5,339 nt of DNA from an uncultured Methanomicrobiales archaeon (lineage in GTDB: Archaea > Thermoplasmatota > Thermoplasmata > Methanomassiliicoccales > Methanomethylophilaceae), in assembly GCA_946528255.1 (NCBI GenBank), contig CAMMYR010000063.1, positions 1 through 5,339 of the forward strand, in the 5' to 3' direction. The notes below the pieces were generated by a model, which had not been told where the DNA came from, ran no database searches, and worked only from the letters and a program-made list of their open reading frames with translations. The position numbers were made by a program, and so were the translations under genes. This document shows, piece by piece, positions 4,484 to 5,339 of this stretch. Each line of letters begins with the position of its first letter. Position 1 is the stretch's first letter.

Positions 4484-5339
4484 ATGGCTCTGGATGTTAC
4501 TGGTCTGAACTTCAGCTACGGCGAGAAGGAGGACCTCAGGAATATTACCCTGCATCTGGAGGGAGGTCAGGTACTCGGGATCGTCGGACCCAACGGGTCG
4601 GGCAAGACGACACTCATCAGATGTATCACCCGCATCCTAGAGCCGACCTCCGGAGAGGTCGTATTGGATGGAGAGGACCTCTCCGGACTGACCCGCACCG
4701 AGATAGCCAAGCGCATAGGATTCGTCCCGCAGACCAGCTCAATCGATCAAATACCTCCGTCGGTCTACGAGGTTGTTCTGATGGGACGTCTGCCCTACAT
4801 CGCCTGGAACTACACGGAACGGGACAGGGAGATCGCCTGGGAGGCTATGAGGGACATGGATGTCGCAGAGTACGCCTCCCGGCCCTTCAACAAGCTGAGC
4901 AGCGGCCAGGCCCAGAGGGTGCTGGTGGCCAGGGCGATCGCCCAGGGCGCCAGGCTCATCATGCTTGACGAGCCCACCAGTAATCTGGACGTCAGGTACC
5001 AGATTGATGTTCTGGAGACCATCCGCTCTACAGTCAAGGAACGGGGCTTCATGGCCTGCCTGATCATCCACGACCTGGACATGGCCATGAGGTTCTGCGA
5101 CAATATCCTGATGATCGACGAAGGTGAGGTCATCGACTCCGGGCCTTCCATGGAGGTCCTGACCCCGGAGAACATCAGGAGGGTCTTCGGGATAGACTGC
5201 GTCATAAACACGGATTACGGCAGGCCGAGGATAGTCATACTGAACCGATGTGCCAAGAAGGGGGAATGGAGCCGCCTGAGGAATTCGAATCCCCGACCTG
5301 CTGATTACAAGTCAGCCGCACTACCGGGCTATGCAAAGG
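4484..5339 (+). CDS. Metal-chelate ABC transporter ATP-binding protein, frame open at right edge
   Basis: At least 285 codons starting MALDVTGLNFSYGEKEDLRN. This is the cytoplasmic ATPase powering the importer. Complete ATPase motifs are present: Walker A GPNGSGKT (35-42), Q-loop Q83 in FVPQTSS, signature LSSGQAQR (138-145), Walker B LIMLDEP (158-164), D-loop SNLD (166-169) and switch histidine H196 in IIHDLD. The pattern and length match FecE/BtuD-type subunits, which usually end about where VILNRC (251-256) lies. The start is supported by the BRE/TATA element 24-32 bases upstream. The gene is divergent from the binding-protein/methyltransferase/permease operon but completes its transporter. 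Oddity: the frame has no stop before the window ends, and residues from about 262 onward are simply the antisense of a tRNA-Thr gene. Removing one G from the run 5260-5264 would give a TGA at 5277-5279. The true C-terminus is uncertain. Confidence 0.92.
   Translation, partial: MALDVTGLNFSYGEKEDLRNITLHLEGGQVLGIVGPNGSGKTTLIRCITRILEPTSGEVVLDGEDLSGLTRTEIAKRIGFVPQTSSIDQIPPSVYEVVLMGRLPYIAWNYTERDREIAWEAMRDMDVAEYASRPFNKLSSGQAQRVLVARAIAQGARLIMLDEPTSNLDVRYQIDVLETIRSTVKERGFMACLIIHDLDMAMRFCDNILMIDEGEVIDSGPSMEVLTPENIRRVFGIDCVINTDYGRPRIVILNRCAKKGEWSRLRNSNPRPADYKSAALPGYAK
5267..5339 (-). tRNA. tRNA-Thr(TGT), 5' end cut by window edge
   Basis: Read on the minus strand, a cloverleaf is complete except for the first four acceptor bases. 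It shows a D-stem GCAT/GTGC with GG in its loop, anticodon stem GCTGA/TCAGC with loop CTTGTAA (anticodon TGT, decoding ACA), a 5-base variable loop AGGTC, T-stem GGGGA/TCCTC with loop TTCGAAT, and the 3' acceptor strand AGGCGGC (paired at the visible CCT). The discriminator is T73, usual for archaeal tRNA-Thr, and CCA is encoded at 5269-5267. It converges on, and lies antisense to, the 3' part of the ATPase reading frame. A pyrimidine-rich stretch follows the CCA, with no clear long T-run. Confidence 0.92.

Noticed and set aside
3976..4968. Plus-strand frame of 330 codons spanning the divergent promoter region
   Set aside because: It crosses the intergenic promoters and is antisense to the binding protein and out of frame with the ATPase. 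Its product has no coherent domain.
5267..5338. Extra C-terminal domain of the ATPase encoded after residue 261
   Set aside because: The sequence (SNPRPADYKSAALPG type) is the well-known spurious translation of a tRNA complement, not a protein domain.

Overview
The window looks like part of a moderately GC-rich archaeal chromosome, most likely a methanogen-related Thermoplasmata lineage such as Methanomassiliicoccales. That placement is an inference. The evidence is three BRE/TATA promoter candidates set 22-32 bases upstream of ATG codons with no Shine-Dalgarno (leaderless mRNAs), archaeal-type Shine-Dalgarno sites only at genes inside the operon, a DUF92 membrane protein, a dockerin-bearing substrate-binding protein of a kind seen in methanogens, and a tRNA-Thr with the archaeal U73 discriminator.

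Layout. Bases 3-245 (+) hold the 3' end of a small protein of unknown function cut by the left edge. Bases 308-1030 (+) encode a complete 240-aa DUF92/TIGR00297 membrane protein with its own promoter. It converges on a minus-strand operon, with only 9 bases between the two stop codons. The operon reads leftward from about 4409: a dockerin-containing substrate-binding protein (4409-3003), a hairpin plus T-tract that may attenuate transcription, a class I SAM-dependent methyltransferase (2952-2194), and a FecCD/BtuC-type permease (2197-1040) joined to the methyltransferase by an ATGA overlap. The matching ABC ATPase is transcribed divergently from 4484 (+). Its reading frame is still open at the right edge, where it runs through an antisense tRNA-Thr(TGT) gene at 5339-5267 (-).

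Together, the binding protein, permease and ATPase form a complete type II ABC importer for a metal chelate, such as an iron-siderophore, heme-like or corrinoid complex. The methyltransferase co-encoded inside the operon is the unusual component and may modify the chelate or ligand. The 74-bp divergent intergenic region is compact. Two back-to-back leaderless promoters share a perfect 6-3-6 inverted repeat covering both presumed BRE elements, and a 9-bp tandem direct repeat overlaps the binding-protein promoter. These are good candidates for a metal- or ligand-responsive operator.

The most useful second-look items are the shared operator, the methyltransferase in the importer operon, the surface dockerin on the binding protein, the ATPase frame running into the tRNA, and the permease's codon-atypical C-terminal tail overlapping the convergent gene junction. 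No CRISPR, insertion sequence or phage gene is visible, and no gene-free stretch exceeds 300 bases.
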